Positions 7,635 through 15,698 of a stretch of 24,939 nucleotides of DNA are shown here, in pieces; position 1 is the stretch's first letter, and each line of letters opens with the position of its first letter. The notes beneath the pieces were generated by a model. It saw only the letters and a list, made by a program, of their open reading frames with translations. It did no database searches and had not been told where the DNA came from. Origin of the DNA: Methanoregula sp. (GTDB taxonomy: Archaea; Halobacteriota; Methanomicrobia; Methanomicrobiales; Methanospirillaceae); NCBI GenBank assembly GCA_003157895.1, contig PMKW01000090.1, positions 1 through 24,939 of the forward strand, read 5' to 3'. Made by a program: the position numbers and the translations under genes.

Positions 7635-8801
7635 TTACACCCTCCCGAGGATGTGCACTGCGACCGTAGCGCCGGTGCCCCCCACGTTGTGGGTCATACC
7701 GATCTTTGCCCCGTCAACCTGGCGCCTGCCCGCGTCGCCGCGGAGCTGCTGGACGATCTCGAAGACCTGCTTGATGCCGGTCGCGCCGACCGGGTGACCG
7801 CAGGCCTTGAGACCGCCACTCGTGTTGACCGGGATCTTCCCGCCAAGTGCGGTCTCGCCGTCAGCGGTGAACTTGCCGGCTGTACCCTTCTTGCAGAACC
7901 CGAGATCTTCGATCGCACAGATCTCCGCGATCGAGAAGCAGTCGTGTACTTCCACCATATCGATATCCTTATGCGTGAGTTTTGCCATCTTGAACGCCCA
8001 TTGTCCTGCAGCTACGGTGGCATCAAGGGTAGAGATGTCGCGCCGGTCGTGGAGAGCGATGGTGTCGCTTGCCTGCGCCGTTGCCAGCACCTTGATCGGC
8101 GTGTCCGTGAACTCCCGGGCACGGTCGAGCGGTGCAACAATCACGGCGGCTGCGCCATCGGTTATGGGGGAGCAGTCGAAGAGCCGGAGGGGCTCGGCCA
8201 CCATCGTGGATTTCATGACGGTGTCAAGCGTGATCTCCTGCTGGTACTGTGCGATCGGATTTCGTGCACCGTTGAAATGGTTCTTGACTGCTACCTGCGC
8301 CAGCTGCTCGCGGGTCATGTGATACTTGTGCATGTAGTCGGTTGCGATCATCGCGTAGAGGCCCGGGAACGTTGCCCCGACAAAACCTTCCCACTCCCGG
8401 TCCGCTGCGCCGGTAAGGGCGTCAGTGGTCTCGCCGGGCTCGACATCGGTCATCTTCTCGACGCCCGCTGCAACCACGATATCTTCCATACCGCTTGCAA
8501 CCGCAATCACTGCCTGCCGGAAGGCAAGCCCCCCGGATGCACAGGCCGCCTCGACACGGGTCGAGGGGATGTGACGGGTTGCCATTCCCGCGTAGTCCGC
8601 GATCAGGGCCCCGATGTGCTCCTGCTCGATGAACCGGCCGGCACTCATGTTGCCGACATACATCGCATCGATCTTCTCACCCGAGAGTTGCGCGTCCTCA
8701 AGGGCGAGTGCCCCTGCCTCAACAAAGAGGTCGCGGAACGACCTTTCCCAGTGCTCACCGAATTTGGTGCACCCGACACCAATGACTGCAACGTCTCTCA
8801 T
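7635..8801 (-). CDS. Acetoacetyl-CoA thiolase, archaeal type
   Basis: It condenses two acetyl-CoA to acetoacetyl-CoA, the first mevalonate-pathway step. The 388 residues show the thiolase fold of the archaeal/SCP2-like branch: nucleophile C87 in [10 protein letters not shown]286 in [10 protein letters not shown], and the second active-site pair in [11 protein letters not shown] (C334, H336), ending with the glycine-rich [12 protein letters not shown]. Archaeal members of this branch form a complex with HMG-CoA synthase and DUF35, which makes the unfavourable condensation workable. Its ATG overlaps the HMG-CoA synthase stop by 4 bases, and the DUF35 gene follows after one base. GGTGAT lies just before the start. 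Automatic annotation often calls such proteins propanoyl-CoA acyltransferase or lipid-transfer thiolase; the operon argues against that. Confidence 0.93.
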   Translation of the reverse strand: MRDVAVIGVGCTKFGEHWERSFRDLFVEAGALALEDAQLSGEKIDAMYVGNMSAGRFIEQEHIGALIADYAGMATRHIPSTRVEAACASGGLAFRQAVIAVASGMEDIVVAAGVEKMTDVEPGETTDALTGAADREWEGFVGATFPGLYAMIATDYMHKYHMTREQLAQVAVKNHFNGARNPIAQYQQEITLDTVMKSTMVAEPLRLFDCSPITDGAAAVIVAPLDRAREFTDTPIKVLATAQASDTIALHDRRDISTLDATVAAGQWAFKMAKLTHKDIDMVEVHDCFSIAEICAIEDLGFCKKGTAGKFTADGETALGGKIPVNTSGGLKACGHPVGATGIKQVFEIVQQLRGDAGRRQVDGAKIGMTHNVGGTGATVAVHILGRV

Positions 8802-9847
8802 ACCTGCATCACCAGTTTCCCCTTGTGTTTCGCGTATAGTGCATAGTCCAGGTAGATGGGATTTTGCAGGAGTTTCTCAACCGATGGCGCGGCTTCGCGG
8901 TTGATCTTGGTTTTGATTGCATCAGTGACGGTAATATCGAACGCGTCACTGCCGGCACCGGACCCGAACGAGCAGACAAAGATCGTATCGCCGGGTTTTG
9001 CAATATCGAGCGTTGCAGCAAGGCCGATGGGAGATGCACCGGAATAAGTGTTCCCAAGGTGCGGAACCACGAGGCCCGGCGTGATCTGCTCTGGCATGAA
9101 CCCGAGATCCTTTGCCACCTTCTGCGGGAATTTCGCGTTGGGCTGGTGGAAGACCGCGTAGGTATAGTCTTTTGGGGTCTTTCCGGTCCGCTCAAAGAGC
9201 AGGGTGCTTGCCCCTTTCACATGCTTGAAGTAACCGGGATCACCGGTGAACCGGCCGCCATGGCGGGGATACTGCTGCCCCTCACGGCGCCAGAAGTCCG
9301 GTGTATCGGTCGTGAACGAGCAGGTGTGGTTGATGGTTGCGATCGGGTCATCGTTCCCAATCACGTACGCTGCCCCGCCCGCTGCTGCCGTGTACTCGAG
9401 TGCATCGCTCGGTGCACCCTGCGAGACATCGGAGCCGATGGCAACCCCATACTTGATCATACCGCTTTTAACCAGACCCATGCAGGTCTGAATCGCAGCG
9501 GTACCTGCCTTGCAGGCAAACTCATAATCCGCTGCAGTCATGTTCGGTGTGGCACCGATTGCCTCGCCCACGGTACATGCGGTTGGTTTAACGGCATAGG
9601 GATGAGACTCGCTGCCCACGTACACGGCCCCGATCTCTTCTGGGTCTATGTGCCTGCGGAGCAGGGCATTACGGGCCGCTTCAACGGCGATCGTTGCCGC
9701 GTCCTCGTCCATGTCGGGGACGGATTTCTCAAAAACGCCAAGGCCACCGGAAATCTCTGATCCGATTGCGCCCCAGACCCGTGCGATCTCATCGACTTTG
9801 ATGCGGTATCTCGGTATATATACACCGTAGGTAATGATGCCTACCAT
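8798..9847 (-). CDS. Hydroxymethylglutaryl-CoA synthase, archaeal type
   Basis: It adds acetyl-CoA to acetoacetyl-CoA to give HMG-CoA, the substrate of HMG-CoA reductase. The 349 residues start [20 protein letters not shown], typical of archaeal HMGS. Catalytic residues expected for the family are visible: E80 in [14 protein letters not shown]112 in [11 protein letters not shown], which carries the acetyl group, and H234 in [13 protein letters not shown]. The C-terminal phrase [15 protein letters not shown] closes the thiolase-superfamily fold. The start overlaps the stop of the upstream regulator gene by 7 bases and the end overlaps the thiolase start by 4, so all four genes appear translationally linked. 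Length and motifs are complete and I see nothing odd. Confidence 0.96.
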   Translation of the reverse strand: MVGIITYGVYIPRYRIKVDEIARVWGAIGSEISGGLGVFEKSVPDMDEDAATIAVEAARNALLRRHIDPEEIGAVYVGSESHPYAVKPTACTVGEAIGATPNMTAADYEFACKAGTAAIQTCMGLVKSGMIKYGVAIGSDVSQGAPSDALEYTAAAGGAAYVIGNDDPIATINHTCSFTTDTPDFWRREGQQYPRHGGRFTGDPGYFKHVKGASTLLFERTGKTPKDYTYAVFHQPNAKFPQKVAKDLGFMPEQITPGLVVPHLGNTYSGASPIGLAATLDIAKPGDTIFVCSFGSGAGSDAFDITVTDAIKTKINREAAPSVEKLLQNPIYLDYALYAKHKGKLVMQV

Positions 9848-10557
9848 TCTTGTTCCCTCAGGGTACTCACGATTTTGTCAATCTCCATGCTCGTACACAG
9901 AACGGTGATGCGATCTCTTTCTGCCATCTTCCCGACCATCGGGTGGACGTCCGCGGCATCAATTCCCTGCAAAACCACACAGCGTGGTTTGAAGGGGGTG
10001 ACGCGGATAGCGACCATCGGCGATTTTCCGGTAGAGACATTCGTGAAGACCAGCGCCCGCTCCGTGCTCCAGCCATAGATTCGGTTGAACTCGTCAGAGG
10101 AGAGCTGCATGATCGCGTTGAGGCTGTTCACTACCGTGTAGCCGAAGATGACTTGGTCCATGGCCCCCCAGAGCAGGGTACAGCCAATCGCGTCCGCGAA
10201 CTTCTGGAGCGGGACGGCAGTCCCATACTCGTGGAGATCATAGATCACGTCATCTTCAACACTGGTAAAGAGCATGGTTGAAAATTTCTGGATATGCTTT
10301 GCGCCGTCCTCCTCGTCAATAGCAAGGAGGGTATCGACAATCTTGCCGACAACAGCGGTGCCGGGACTTTTTCTTCTGCCACCCTCGTAATCGCTGATAA
10401 CAGAAGGTGAGACGCCGAGGCGTTCCGAAAGGACGCCCGGAGCGATCTCGAAGTTCATGCGCCACTTTTTCAGCGCATGTCCCGGTGAGTCCGACAGCGT
10501 AATTTCGCCCGCCATCTTCTCGGCAAGCTGGTTCCGCAAACCGGATTTCATGCTCAT
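9841..10557 (-). CDS. XRE-type HTH transcriptional regulator (COG1709-like) heading the mevalonate operon
   Basis: A DNA-binding regulator of about 238 residues. An N-terminal helix-turn-helix of the XRE/Cro type lies at about residues 29-80 ([23 protein letters not shown]), followed by a larger domain of unknown ligand ([44 protein letters not shown]). I recognise it as the archaeal COG1709 group, often found before HMG-CoA synthase genes, so it probably controls isoprenoid supply, perhaps by sensing a CoA ester or isoprenoid; the ligand is a guess. The frame is open to a TTG at 10563. A TATA box at 10576-10582 places the RNA start near 10553, so ATG 10557 or ATG 10551 is likely, with little or no leader. 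An inverted repeat at 10588-10601 beside the TATA box could be its own operator. Confidence 0.85.
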   Translation of the reverse strand: MSMKSGLRNQLAEKMAGEITLSDSPGHALKKWRMNFEIAPGVLSERLGVSPSVISDYEGGRRKSPGTAVVGKIVDTLLAIDEEDGAKHIQKFSTMLFTSVEDDVIYDLHEYGTAVPLQKFADAIGCTLLWGAMDQVIFGYTVVNSLNAIMQLSSDEFNRIYGWSTERALVFTNVSTGKSPMVAIRVTPFKPRCVVLQGIDAADVHPMVGKMAERDRITVLCTSMEIDKIVSTLREQEW

Positions 10558-10575
10558 GATCAATGACCCGGACTG

Positions 10576-10582
10576 TTAAATA
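10576..10582 (-). promoter_or_regulatory. TATA box of the mevalonate operon
   Basis: TATTTAA on the minus strand is centred near 10579. With the usual 26-base spacing, RNA starts near 10553, at the candidate ATGs 10557 and 10551 of the regulator gene. This decides against the TTG start at 10563. Confidence 0.6.
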
Positions 10583-10587
10583 CCTAA

Positions 10588-10601
10588 CGAACGTCCGTTC
10601 G
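10588..10601. promoter_or_regulatory. Operator-like inverted repeat
   Basis: CGAACG-TC-CGTTCG is a perfect 6-base inverted repeat with a 2-base centre. It abuts the upstream side of the minus-strand TATA box, where TFB contacts the BRE. A dimeric HTH protein bound here would block TFB on the mevalonate promoter. It is also about 45 bases upstream of the ribK TATA box. Function is inferred from position. Confidence 0.5.
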
Positions 10602-10645
10602 ACACAAAGCGAAACACGACGGAGAAGCCACCCAGAAGGCAACTC

Positions 10646-10656
10646 ATAAATAATAA
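10646..10656 (+). promoter_or_regulatory. TATA box of ribK-ribB
   Basis: ATAAATAATAA is centred about 27 bases before ATG 10677, so the ribK message is probably leaderless. No ribosome-binding sequence precedes that ATG, which agrees. Confidence 0.6.
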
Positions 10657-10676
10657 GCAACTCAATTTTGATAAGC

Positions 10677-11342
10677 ATGATTCCCGCAGAAGATCTCCAG
10701 TGCCTCAAGGCCATAGCACTCCGGGGCGGGTGCAAGGGCCCGGTCTTTGTCTCGACCCAGAGTATCGGAACAATGCTTGCGATCAGCCAGCAGACAGCAT
10801 CGCGCCGGCTCAAAGGACTCGAGACGCAGGGTTTCATCACCCGGGCCATGACGGCGGACGGCCAGCACGTCACCGTGACAAAACAGGGTGAAGATGAGCT
10901 CAGGCGGGAATACCAGGAATACACGCGGATATTTTCCGAAGGCGGGAAGACCTATACGCTCAATGGAGCCGTTGTCTCCGGTATAGGTGAAGGCAAGTAC
11001 TACATGAGCCTGCCTGCATACAAGGAGCAGTTCAAAATCCATCTCGGGTTCGAACCCTACCCCGGCACGTTCAATATCCGCCTCAACCACGCGAGCATCC
11101 CGATCCGTAAAAAAATCGATGCGCTCGAATGGACCCGGATCAAGGGATTTTCCACGGACGGCCGCACATTCGGCGATGCGAAATGCATTCCCTGCCGGAT
11201 CGGTACCATCTCCTGCGGCATTGTTATGCCTGGCAGGACGCATTACCCGGAGGACATCATCGAAGTGATTGCGCCCATGGCGCTGCGACGGAAACTCGGT
11301 GTCGAGGACTCGGACAGTGTCAGCGTTGAGGTGGGGCCGTGA
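10677..11342 (+). CDS. ribK: CTP-dependent riboflavin kinase with N-terminal HTH domain
   Basis: RibK makes FMN from riboflavin using CTP rather than ATP, an archaeal peculiarity. Residues 1-85 form a winged helix (ISQQTASRRLKGLETQGFITR) found only in some archaeal RibK proteins, suggesting it also represses transcription in response to flavin. Residues about 93-221 are the kinase: GIGEGKYYMSLPAY, then FEPYPGTFNIRL, and CRIGTISCGIVMPGRTHYP, all signatures of the cradle-loop RibK fold. The frame is open to TTG 10668, but ATG 10677 fits the TATA spacing. ribB starts in its last codons (GTGA overlap), so FMN and DHBP synthesis are co-expressed. It faces the mevalonate regulator across 119 bases. 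Confidence 0.95.
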   Translation: MIPAEDLQCLKAIALRGGCKGPVFVSTQSIGTMLAISQQTASRRLKGLETQGFITRAMTADGQHVTVTKQGEDELRREYQEYTRIFSEGGKTYTLNGAVVSGIGEGKYYMSLPAYKEQFKIHLGFEPYPGTFNIRLNHASIPIRKKIDALEWTRIKGFSTDGRTFGDAKCIPCRIGTISCGIVMPGRTHYPEDIIEVIAPMALRRKLGVEDSDSVSVEVGP

Positions 11343-12016
11343 TTGACAATGCGCTTGCGGCGCTGCGGGACGGGAAGTTCATCCTCCTCTACGATTTCGA
11401 TGACCGCGAGGGCGAAACGGATTTTGCTATCCGCTCCGATGCGGTTACCCCCAAACACATCCTCCGGATGCGCAAGGACGGCGGCGGGCTGATCTGTACG
11501 GCTGTCCATCCGGTTGCCGCCCAGCGCCTCGGCCTCCCGTTTGCCAGTGATGCCCTGCGGGCAATTGCTGTTGCGGAACGCCAGGGGGATATCCCGTACG
11601 ACCGGAAGAACCATTCCTCTTTCTCGCTCTGGGTGAACCACCGCAACACGTTTACCGGTATCACCGACCACGACCGGTCCCTGACCGTGAACGCGATCGC
11701 CGAGCAGGTGAAGCATGCGCTGAACGGAGGCGACATCAGCTTCCACGAGACCTTCCGCACTCCCGGTCATATGGCGCTCCTCCGGGCAGCGGACGGGCTT
11801 CTGGATGTGAGGAAAGGCCAGACCGAGCTCTCGATTGCCATGGCGGAGATGGCAAAGATAACGCCCGCCGTCACCATCTGCGAGATGCTGGACGACGAGT
11901 CCGGGTATGCGCTTACCAAGGCGGACGCAAAGCTCTATGCAAAGCAGCACGGGTTCGTATTTATCGAGGGGTCCGAAGTGATGAAGCGGTGGGAAGCGGA
12001 GAAGAAATCCCATTGA
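11339..12016 (+). CDS. ribB: 3,4-dihydroxy-2-butanone 4-phosphate synthase
   Basis: RibB turns ribulose 5-phosphate into 3,4-dihydroxy-2-butanone 4-phosphate plus formate, supplying the four-carbon unit for riboflavin. The 225 residues match stand-alone RibB: the Mg-binding acidic loop YDFDDREGETDFAIRSD (18-34), HRNTFTGITDHDRSLT (101-116), the RTPGHMALLRA loop with catalytic H144, and E182 in TICEML. The start is GTG 11339, overlapping the ribK stop by 4 bases, with GAGGTGG about 5 bases upstream, so translation is coupled to ribK. There is no fused GTP cyclohydrolase II domain, as expected for archaea, which use a different enzyme. A hairpin and U-tract terminator follows directly. Confidence 0.96.
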   Translation: MIDNALAALRDGKFILLYDFDDREGETDFAIRSDAVTPKHILRMRKDGGGLICTAVHPVAAQRLGLPFASDALRAIAVAERQGDIPYDRKNHSSFSLWVNHRNTFTGITDHDRSLTVNAIAEQVKHALNGGDISFHETFRTPGHMALLRAADGLLDVRKGQTELSIAMAEMAKITPAVTICEMLDDESGYALTKADAKLYAKQHGFVFIEGSEVMKRWEAEKKSH

Positions 12017-12024
12017 TCTCTCTC

Positions 12025-12055
12025 ATACGGAACCCCCGTATTTAATCTCTTTTTT
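12025..12055 (+). terminator. Hairpin plus T-tract after ribB
   Basis: ATACGG (12025-12030) pairs with CCGTAT (12036-12041) around the loop AACCC. A T-rich run ending in six T (12050-12055) follows. It sits 9 bases after the ribB stop, so it probably ends the ribK-ribB message. Confidence 0.6.
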
Positions 12056-12107
12056 CCGGAACATTTCCTCATCATTAATATCTCTTTCAGTCCTAGTTTT
12101 TACCAGC

Positions 12108-13292
12108 ATGAAAGTCCCGCTTACCGAACTTGACGACCGCCTGAAACGCTTCCGGGCCCGAATGGACACGGTGCAGCCCGGCTGGGAGATGGTGGCCATT
12201 ACCGGCAAGATCCCCCTCTATTACTTCACGGGCACCATGCCGGATGGCCTCCTCCTCATTCCGCAGGATGGCGATGCTGTCTTCTGGGTACGGCAGAGTT
12301 TCGAGCAGGCGGCTCGCGAGTCGCTCTTCCCAAATATCCGGAGGATGCGGAGCTATCGCGATATTGCTGAGGAAATGAGGATTTTTCCTTCAAGGGTCTA
12401 TATTGAAACCGAGCAGGTGCCGGTTGCCCAGCTCCAGCGGATACAGAAGTACCTGCCCTTCAGGAACGTTAAGGCAGTTGATGAGCATATCGGTGCGGTC
12501 CGGGCGAAGAAGAGCCCGTATGAACTCGCGCTCATGGAACGGGCCGGGGAGATCCACCGCCACGTGCTTGAGGACCTTGTGCCCGGGATGCTTACGGAAG
12601 GGATTGATGAGGTAACCTTTACCTGCGACCTTTACTCGGTCATGGTGAAGGAGGGTCACCAGGGCATCATCCGCTTCGGCATGTTCAACGAGATGCTGCT
12701 TGGCCAGATAGGGTTCGGTACCAGCTCCATCAGCCCGACCTGCGTGGATACTCCCGGTGGCATCTCCGGCACGCACCCTTCGGTCCCGCTGATGGGCTGC
12801 CGCAACCGTCTCCTGAAAAAAGGCGACCTTGTCGTGATCGACATCGGGTGCGGGTACAACGGGTACCAGACCGACAAGACCGTGTCGTATATGTTCGGGA
12901 AGCCTCTACCGGATGCTGCAATACAGGAACACTTCCGCTGCGTGGAGATCCAGGATACGATGGCTTCTATGCTGAAACCAGGAGCAATCCCGTCGGAGAT
13001 CTACCGGACCATCATGGCTGGTCTTGAACCGGCTTTCCTGCCCAACTTCATGGGCTTTGGCGATCACCGGGTAAACTTCCTCGGGCATGGGATCGGGCTC
13101 TGGATTGATGAGACCCCGGTAATTGCGGTAGGTTTTGACGAGCCGCTTGAGGAAGGGATGGTCTTTGCCCTTGAACCTAAGAAAGGGATTCCGGATATCG
13201 GGCTTGTCGGTATCGAGAACACCTTTGTCGTAACCCCGCAGGGAGGCCGGTCACTCACCGGTAAAAGCAAGGGACTTGTTGAAGTATTCTGA
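12108..13292 (+). CDS. M24 family Xaa-Pro aminopeptidase-like protein
   Basis: A 394-residue protein with an N-terminal creatinase-like domain (about 1-130, ITGKIPLYYFTGTMPDGLLL) and a C-terminal pita-bread metallopeptidase domain. The five metal ligands of M24 enzymes are in place: D245 in VIDIGCGYNGYQTD, D256 in TDKTV, H327 in FLGHGIGLWIDE, E356 in ALEPKK and E370 in GIENTFVV. It should be a two-metal hydrolase that removes an N-terminal residue before proline, acting in the cytosol; the true substrate of such archaeal members is often untested. The start has a TATA-like TTAATAT (12075-12081) about 30 bases upstream and no clear ribosome site, so the leader is very short. It is separated from ribB by a terminator and is probably a single-gene unit. 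Confidence 0.9.
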   Translation: MKVPLTELDDRLKRFRARMDTVQPGWEMVAITGKIPLYYFTGTMPDGLLLIPQDGDAVFWVRQSFEQAARESLFPNIRRMRSYRDIAEEMRIFPSRVYIETEQVPVAQLQRIQKYLPFRNVKAVDEHIGAVRAKKSPYELALMERAGEIHRHVLEDLVPGMLTEGIDEVTFTCDLYSVMVKEGHQGIIRFGMFNEMLLGQIGFGTSSISPTCVDTPGGISGTHPSVPLMGCRNRLLKKGDLVVIDIGCGYNGYQTDKTVSYMFGKPLPDAAIQEHFRCVEIQDTMASMLKPGAIPSEIYRTIMAGLEPAFLPNFMGFGDHRVNFLGHGIGLWIDETPVIAVGFDEPLEEGMVFALEPKKGIPDIGLVGIENTFVVTPQGGRSLTGKSKGLVEVF

Positions 13293-13718
13293 CGGATCGT
13301 ATCGTCACCAGCGCGGCTGACCCTGCAGAGAGCCGGGGATCCTGTTGATTTACGGGTTTTTTTAGTTGCTGCCGGGAACATTTTTTCAATGCTCGTTTTT
13401 TAGTGTGCAACGAAGGAGCATGAGATGATCTCCGGAACGGAAATCTCCGAAGGTCAGCGCCCTGGCTTCAGGCCCAGCTTCTTTGAGCGTTTTGGTATCA
13501 GGGTCTTTGATCAACGCACTTAGTGTTCCTTTGGCTCCATTGCGATCGATGTGTGATAGTAACGGGGGAAGATAAGGTTTTGCCGGGAATTATCCGGGTT
13601 CGTTGTGTCGGAGGAATATAACCGGTCATTCCAGAGCTTCCGTATTCTTTTGGCCAACCGTGCGATTTAAAGTGAATTTAAAAACACATATTAATCAGCA
13701 AATATAACTCTGGGATGC
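13293..13718. other. 426-base gene-free stretch
   Basis: The only gap over 300 bases. It begins with a seven-T run (13357-13363) that probably terminates the M24 gene. The middle holds an open minus-strand frame (13386-13589) without a normal start codon, ending in DHLMLLRCTLKNEH; it may be a gene remnant or chance. The right end is very AT-rich, and CATATTAAT near 13687-13695, about 28 bases before ATG 13719, is the likely promoter of the next gene. I see no tRNA or clear repeat. Confidence 0.5.
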
Positions 13719-14225
13719 ATGAGCAAGAGAACCTGCCAGCACTGCGATGCACGCATTGATTCCAGCCTTACCATCTGCCCGAACTGTCGTATAGCCATCA
13801 AGGAGAAGAGCTTGTTAATCCCGTATCTTATCGTTGGCGGTATTTTCGTTGTCGTGATAATCGTTGCTGCGGTGCTCCTGCTTCTTCCCGCCCCGCACCC
13901 GGTGACTGTTCCGGAGCCCGTGATCACTGTCCCGCCAGCCGCTGCGGAGGAGCCTGCCCTGCAGGCCCCGTCCTGTACCATTGCCATCACCGGCAGTAAA
14001 ACACCCCCGGCCACCATCCAGCTCCAGGTCATGACCACTACCTGTTATGCCGGGGATATCACTGAACTCCGCGTCTCGATCAACGGCGAACAGAAAGGGA
14101 CGCTCAGCTCAAGCCCCGGTTCGAGCGGGACGTTTATCGGCACGTCCGGCTCCAATAATGTGATCGTAGTGGCGCAATATGCCAACGGTGCCGAGAGTGT
14201 GGTGTACCAGAACGCGGCGCTCTGA
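13719..14225 (+). CDS. Zinc-ribbon single-pass membrane protein
   Basis: A 168-residue protein of unknown function. Residues 6-23 form a small zinc ribbon (C6-x2-C9 and C20-x2-C23). A membrane helix follows at about 34-56 (IPYLIVGGIFVVVIIVAAVL), then a Pro/Val/Ala-rich linker (HPVTVPEPVITVPPAAAEEP) and a compact outer domain of about 80 residues with two cysteines (SCTIAITGSK, TTCYAGDITELRVS) that could form a disulfide. The zinc ribbon should face the cytosol and the beta-rich domain the outside. This ribbon-helix-domain design is common among methanogen surface proteins. A TATA-like element precedes it. It converges on the lipoprotein pseudogene, with only 6 bases between the stops. Confidence 0.8.
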   Translation: MSKRTCQHCDARIDSSLTICPNCRIAIKEKSLLIPYLIVGGIFVVVIIVAAVLLLLPAPHPVTVPEPVITVPPAAAEEPALQAPSCTIAITGSKTPPATIQLQVMTTTCYAGDITELRVSINGEQKGTLSSSPGSSGTFIGTSGSNNVIVVAQYANGAESVVYQNAAL

Positions 14226-14231
14226 TTTTTC

Positions 14232-15019
14232 TTACCCGGTTTCTGAATATTCATCGATTTTAGTCAGGATGGTCTCCCCATTGAGCTTGATCAGAGTTAC
14301 GTTTCCGATGCTGCCGGAATCGATTGCCGCACCGTTCGGGACCCCCATCATACGTGCCTCGTTCGAATTATAAACAGCGAGGAACTGGACACCAGTCTTA
14401 TCGAAGACCCGGCATACGGCATCCGGTCCACAGTCAATGATGGAACCGTACGGTACATCGTTGTTTTTCACCTGGGTTCCGGAAGGGACTAGCGTCCATT
14501 CCCCCTCTAACATCACCGGTACCATGGTTTTGTTCAGCACAAGGGTGGGTAATGCGAGCGCGGACCAGTCAATGTAATTTCCGGTCCCTGTCGGTGTGCT
14601 TGCCGGTGCGATGATATCTGCAGATTCATTTGCACGTGCCTGCAGATTCTCATCATTGGTATCGATGATGACTGTATACCTGCCGGTGTTGAGATGGGAA
14701 GTATCGACCGTGCCCGAAAAACGGTTGATACCGAACGGTCCGTGGAGGACGACAGCGGTACTGGTGGCAATCTCATGGGAAAAGTCATAATCTTTCGGTG
14801 TCGGGTGCGGAGAGGCCGTTACCACTGAGAGGGACAATGTCGTTCCCACCGGCAGACTGGTATTCCCTGTCAGCATCATGGTTCCCGGCGGACCGGAGGG
14901 GACCGGGTCAGGTTCTCCGGCTGCTTTGGCGACACGCATCCTGAAACAACCAGAAGAAGTATGAGGACCAGACAGGAGCAGTATACAAACAGGGAACATC
15001 CTTGGTAATCAGCTGGCAT
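14232..15019 (-). pseudogene. Secreted lipoprotein gene with signal peptide out of frame
   Basis: The main frame encodes a beta-rich extracellular-type protein (TMMLTGNTSLPVGTTLSLSV, later VDTSHLNTGRYTVIIDT and PYGSIIDCGPDAVCRVFD) but has no sensible N-terminus: its longest extension begins MFPVCILLLSGPHTSS. The adjacent frame, from ATG 15019, gives MPADYQGCSLFVYCS followed by CLVLILLLVVSGC and VSPKQPE, a signal peptide with a lipobox and lipid-bearing C28. That frame stops near 14878. The two join around 14900 if one base is missing, probably near the C-runs there. A TATA-like element about 30 bases before 15019 supports that start. A real frameshift, phase variation or an assembly error would all fit. 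The function of the intact protein is unknown to me. Confidence 0.75.
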
Positions 15020-15098
15020 CAAAACCCGGTTGCAGGGGTTCTGGGATAAATATTATCTTATATATTGCGTTTTTCTCTTAAAAGAATGGAAAAGGGGA

Positions 15099-15698
15099 TT
15101 ACATCTTGATCTGGGCCAGCGCATCATATGCCGCTCTCCGGAACACAGCCGGATCACTATTCGGGTACTGCTCCTTTGTCTTGATGACATCCGGTGCCGT
15201 TCCTATATTGAAGATATCGATCCGGTCCAGTGTCTGCTTTGCCGCATCCAGCACCCAGAGGTCACGGGTATCCTTGTCCACGACGGTGATCGATTCGACC
15301 CGCACGGAGTTCATGAACGACCCGTCCGGCTTCTGATAGAGATTGGGCTTGCCTATGACCGCAACGAACGCCGGGGTCTCGATCTTGGCGAGCTGCTGCA
15401 TTGCCTCGGGCTGGTAACTCCCGGCCATCACAAAGAAGGTACCGGTCGGGTCGACGACGCGGCCCCGGTAGAAGATGTTCTGCTCACCCTGCCGGGTCTT
15501 CTCGGTCAGGGTGCCGACAATGAAGATCCGGTTGGAACGTTCTCCCGTGGGGAGGAGGACAAAGGTCGGGCTCTTCTCGTCTTCCCCATCTTTGAACTGG
15601 TAGCGGCACTCCCGCAGTTCGGTTGCGAACACGCGGCGTGCCGGTTCGCGTTCGAAGGCACCCTCTTTCCTCGTCATATCCTGAGGGTTCGTGATCAT
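15099..15698 (-). CDS. RPA-associated OB-fold protein (COG3390-like)
   Basis: A 199-residue partner of the archaeal single-stranded-DNA-binding protein RPA. One OB fold is visible (about 1-115: REPARRVFATELREC, NRIFIVGTLTEKTRQGEQNIFYR, VVDPTGTFFVMAGSY), followed by a C-terminal region (RVESITVVDKDTRDLWVLDA) and a helical tail. In haloarchaea the equivalent gene lies directly after rpa and its product binds RPA; the same order is seen here. I start at 15698, where ATG overlaps the RPA stop as ATGA and GGAGGT lies 5 bases upstream; the longer frame to 15764 lies inside the RPA gene. It should act on single-stranded DNA during replication and repair. Function is inferred from family and neighbour. 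Confidence 0.88.
   Translation of the reverse strand: MITNPQDMTRKEGAFEREPARRVFATELRECRYQFKDGEDEKSPTFVLLPTGERSNRIFIVGTLTEKTRQGEQNIFYRGRVVDPTGTFFVMAGSYQPEAMQQLAKIETPAFVAVIGKPNLYQKPDGSFMNSVRVESITVVDKDTRDLWVLDAAKQTLDRIDIFNIGTAPDVIKTKEQYPNSDPAVFRRAAYDALAQIKM

Noticed and set aside
7653..8846. A 397-codon plus-strand frame opposite the thiolase gene
   Set aside because: Antisense shadow of a clearly real gene; no domain or ribosome site.
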